In this document: piece by piece, positions 6,795-8,932 of the stretch
Layout: every line of letters starts with the position of its first letter
How positions within the stretch are numbered: position 1 is the stretch's first letter
Assembly (NCBI GenBank): GCA_023269335.1
Contig: JAHFTM010000059.1
Span: forward strand, 1-8,932
Source of the DNA: Chlamydiia bacterium
GTDB lineage: Bacteria > Chlamydiota > Chlamydiia > Chlamydiales > FEN-1388
Direction: 5' to 3'
DNA length: 8,932 nucleotides
Translations under genes and position numbers: made by a program
The notes under the pieces: model-generated
What the model was told of the DNA's origin: nothing
The model's input: only the letters and a program-made list of their open reading frames with translations
Databases searched by the model: none

Positions 6795-6798
6795 CTCC
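6795..6798 (-). promoter_or_regulatory. Ribosome binding site that selects the glycosyltransferase start at 6787
   Basis: The minus strand reads TTGGAG, then seven bases, then the ATG at 6787. A second in-frame ATG at 6781 is 13 bases away, less suitable. The longer frame from 6817 lacks any comparable element and would leave only 18 bases to the divergent mgtE start. Confidence 0.65.
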
Positions 6799-6835
6799 AA
6801 TATCCGGAAAAAGTCATCAGTGAGATAATGGCAAA

Positions 6836-8212
6836 ATGAATGATCTTACAGCAACAGCAATTCCAGAGTTAATCAAAGAAAAAGATGCCTCTCGTCTATT
6901 AGCTGTTCTTTCTACGCTCAGCTGTTTTGAGATCGCTGAAATGATTGTTAACAAAGTAAAAGATGACCAACTATTTGTCTTTAACGTTTTGCCGCCACAA
7001 CTTGCGGCAAACATTTTTGACTATCTTCCCCCTGCCAAGCAGCTGCAAATCCTAAAAGAGCTGCCGACGTTGCAAATTGCCAATATCCTGCTAGCCATGA
7101 ACCCTGATGACCGAACAGCTTTTCTTGAAGATCTCCCAAAACAAGCCGTAGCTGAATACATCAAGTTATTGCCAAATGGAGAGCGTGCACTTGCTGTCAA
7201 ACTTTTAGGCTATCCAGAAGATACTGTCGGTCGTCTTATGACCACTGATTATCTCACCGTAAAAATGGACTGGACGTGCGAGCAAGCCTTAGATCATATT
7301 AGAGCCTATGGGCATGACAGCGAAACAATCAGCATGATTTATGTAGTCAATGATGAGAATCTCTTACTTGATGATATTAAAATCAGAGAGTTTCTCTTTG
7401 CTCCGAAAAGTAATAAGGTATCACAGCTTGCGGATAAAAAGTTTGTTGCGCTCTCTGATTTTGACAGTGATGAAACGGGAATCGCTGTCTTTAAAATGCA
7501 CAGCCTTAACGCACTGCCTGTCATTAACGATGCTGGGATTTTACTTGGCATTGTCACTATCGATGATATCTTACGCCTTGCCGGTGAAAAGAATACTGAA
7601 AACTTCCAGAAAGTGGGTGGTACGGAAGCTTTAGATGAGCCCTACATGGATATCTCTTTTTTTGCGCTGATGAAAAAACGGGTCCGCTGGTTGATTTTGC
7701 TGTTTTTGGGAGAAATGTTCACTGCCACTGCTATGGGTTTTTTCGAAGTAGAAATTGCCAAGGCTGTAGTCTTAGCATTATTTTTGCCTTTGATCATTTC
7801 AAGTGGAGGGAATGCCGGCTCTCAATCATCGACACTCATCATTCGTGCAATGGCTTTGGGAGAAGTGAAGCTGAAAGATGGCTGGAAAGTGCTGCGACGC
7901 GAAATTTTTTCCGGCATTTTTCTTGGTAGCGTGCTTGGCTGTATCGGTTTTGCTAGAATCACATTGTGGAGTTCTGTGTCAGATATTTATGGAGCCCACT
8001 CGATCTTACTGGCCATTACCGTTGCCTGCGCTTTACTTGGTGTTGTGCTATGGGGAACCTTATCGGGAGCTATGCTGCCGCTCCTACTGAGACGTCTAGG
8101 TGCAGACCCTGCCGTCTCTTCTGCCCCACTTGTAGCCACTCTTGTTGACGTCACGGGCATTATCATCTACTTTATTATAGCAATGAGCATCCTCAAAGGA
8201 ACGTTATTGTAA
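6836..8212 (+). CDS. mgtE: Magnesium transporter MgtE
   Basis: A 458-residue protein with the full MgtE architecture and usual length. Residues 1-130 form the helical MgtE N domain (LPPQLAANIFDYLP, then LPNGERALAVKLLGYPEDTVGRLMT). Residues 135-255 form the paired CBS domains (second half ALPVINDAGILLGIVTIDDIL), which sense cytoplasmic magnesium and close the channel when it is plentiful. About five membrane helices follow from 284 to 455. The family signatures are present: SSGGNAGSQSS at 322-332, and GADPAVSSAP with VDVTG at 422-441; Asp438 matches the pore aspartate of Thermus MgtE. It acts as a dimeric magnesium channel in the inner membrane. The start has only a weak GAG-type site upstream. 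A TTGACA at 6775-6780, inside the divergent gene, could be the -35 box, but no good -10 follows. No M-box riboswitch fits in the 48-bp gap. All key residues appear intact. Confidence 0.95.
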   Translation: MNDLTATAIPELIKEKDASRLLAVLSTLSCFEIAEMIVNKVKDDQLFVFNVLPPQLAANIFDYLPPAKQLQILKELPTLQIANILLAMNPDDRTAFLEDLPKQAVAEYIKLLPNGERALAVKLLGYPEDTVGRLMTTDYLTVKMDWTCEQALDHIRAYGHDSETISMIYVVNDENLLLDDIKIREFLFAPKSNKVSQLADKKFVALSDFDSDETGIAVFKMHSLNALPVINDAGILLGIVTIDDILRLAGEKNTENFQKVGGTEALDEPYMDISFFALMKKRVRWLILLFLGEMFTATAMGFFEVEIAKAVVLALFLPLIISSGGNAGSQSSTLIIRAMALGEVKLKDGWKVLRREIFSGIFLGSVLGCIGFARITLWSSVSDIYGAHSILLAITVACALLGVVLWGTLSGAMLPLLLRRLGADPAVSSAPLVATLVDVTGIIIYFIIAMSILKGTLL

Positions 8213-8470
8213 TCATTGATGCTTGAAATGAACAAAAATGCGACCAAAATTTTTGCTATCTTTTTCAATGCGCGAATAGAGCTTTTTGATTTCACTTTGC
8301 TCAAGAAAACGTAACACCTTTTTCTTCAGCTGACCGCTGCCTTTACCTGGTATAATTTCTACTAAAGGAATTCTTTTTTCTACAGCCTCAAAAATGATGC
8401 GTCGTAACTCGTCGTCAATTGTTCTACCTTTGTTGTAAATTTCATGTAAGTCCAGTTTCAGTTTTGCCAT
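8213..8470 (-). CDS. Stand-alone Smr-domain protein
   Basis: An 85-residue protein consisting of little more than an Smr (small MutS-related) domain. It starts LKLDLHEIY, matching the conserved LDLHG motif, and later has IIPGKGSGQLKKKVLRFLE, matching the HGxGxGxLr loop that contributes to nuclease activity in MutS2 and free Smr proteins. The histidine of that loop is replaced by proline (PGKGSG), while the Asp and His of LDLH are kept, so nucleic-acid binding or cleavage is possible but uncertain. The start is well supported: AGGAG lies five bases before the ATG. The gene is convergent with mgtE and their stop codons touch, with no terminator hairpin between them. The C-terminus (RIFVHFKHQ) completes the fold. 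Confidence 0.85.
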   Translation of the reverse strand: MAKLKLDLHEIYNKGRTIDDELRRIIFEAVEKRIPLVEIIPGKGSGQLKKKVLRFLEQSEIKKLYSRIEKDSKNFGRIFVHFKHQ

Positions 8471-8527
8471 TTTTTCTCCTCTCTCTAACTGTTACCTTTA
8501 TTCCCTATACCACAGAGGGATTGCACG

Positions 8528-8556
8528 TTGACAGCAAATAAAAACCCTATTATGCT
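8528..8556 (+). promoter_or_regulatory. Promoter of the 8601-8918 gene
   Basis: A perfect TTGACA (8528-8533) is followed by 17 bases and TATGCT (8551-8556), a four of six match to the -10 consensus. It sits about 45 bases before the ATG at 8601, which has AAGG seven bases upstream. Confidence 0.55.
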
Positions 8557-8600
8557 TTATCAGCTTAAAAACGAACAAAAATTATATTTAAGGTTTCTTT

Positions 8601-8918
8601 ATGAACTTACATAAAACATTTTTTCTACTTCTTCTCTCATTTGCTACACTAAGCTTTATGCATGCAGATGAAAATACAGCTCATGAAGTGCTGATAGAGA
8701 TAAAAATCAAATGTCCTATGAGCGAAGAGCTTAAGGCTTTTGTGAAATCTATTCCAGACCCTGAGTCTCAGTCAGTTGGTCTTGAGGAGTGGAAAGCCTC
8801 ATTTATTAGCAACATGACTCGCCTTATGGATCTTGTAGAGAGCAAGAAGATGTTTGATGCACATTGGTCAGTGAAAACGGACGATCAGTTGCCCTTCCTT
8901 GTTAAAGATGCATCTTAA
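8601..8918 (+). CDS. Small exported protein of unknown function
   Basis: A 105-residue protein with a typical signal peptide: MNLHK, a hydrophobic core FFLLLLSFATLSF, and a likely cut after M-H-A before D-E-N. The mature part, about 82 residues, is acidic and mostly helical, with one Cys-Pro (IKCPMSEELKAFV) and a conserved-looking helix around WKASFISNMTRLMDLVESKK. It begins with a short strand-like segment (HEVLIEIKIK). I do not recognise the family. It has its own promoter and faces away from the Smr gene, so it is probably a separate transcription unit; its stop codon is inside the window and the protein is complete. Location is inferred as periplasmic or secreted. Confidence 0.75.
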   Translation: MNLHKTFFLLLLSFATLSFMHADENTAHEVLIEIKIKCPMSEELKAFVKSIPDPESQSVGLEEWKASFISNMTRLMDLVESKKMFDAHWSVKTDDQLPFLVKDAS

Positions 8919-8932
8919 AAACCTACTCCTAT

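Noticed and set aside
6788..6817. Ten-residue N-terminal extension of the glycosyltransferase
   Set aside because: The ATG at 6817 lacks a ribosome binding site, while the one at 6787 has GGAG at seven bases.
6788..6835. M-box magnesium riboswitch upstream of mgtE
   Set aside because: The gap is only 48 bp and no matching folded leader is visible.

Overview
The window looks like a piece of a host-associated bacterium of low to moderate G+C, most likely an amoeba-associated (environmental) chlamydia such as a Parachlamydiaceae member. This is inference. It rests on two adjacent paralogues with a BTB/Skp1-like N-terminal region, one of which ends in a clear ubiquitin-like domain, on long serine linkers, and on sigma70-type promoters with only modest ribosome binding sites. 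Environmental chlamydiae are known for expanded BTB-box and F-box families. Another intracellular bacterium, for example a Legionella relative, cannot be excluded.

Layout. Positions 1-411 (+) hold the 3' end of a gene with a beta-rich segment and a very polar tail, followed by a strong intrinsic terminator (419-456). Positions 482-1054 (-) encode a small exported protein of an uncharacterised family. Positions 1165-3039 (-) and 3199-4467 (+) are divergent paralogues separated by a 159-bp region with a good promoter for each. The first carries the ubiquitin-like C-terminus and a duplicated serine linker; the second lacks the ubiquitin-like part. The second runs tail-to-tail into, and overlaps by 29 bp, a large GT-B glycosyltransferase gene (4439-6787, -). 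A further divergent pair follows: mgtE, a CBS-domain magnesium channel (6836-8212, +), begins 48 bp from the glycosyltransferase start. mgtE abuts, stop codon to stop codon, a stand-alone Smr-domain gene (8213-8470, -). A small exported protein (8601-8918, +) closes the window behind its own TTGACA promoter.

How the genes fit together. The BTB-like/ubiquitin-like pair reads as candidate host-directed effectors acting on ubiquitin pathways, and the neighbouring glycosyltransferase could be either housekeeping or host-directed. mgtE and smr are ordinary bacterial genes, so the window appears to move from accessory DNA on the left to core genome on the right. No tRNA, rRNA, insertion sequence, CRISPR array or riboswitch was recognised. 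No gene-free stretch exceeds 300 bases; the longest is the 159-bp divergent promoter region, and the 110-bp gap at 1055-1164 holds only AT-rich DNA and a ribosome binding site.
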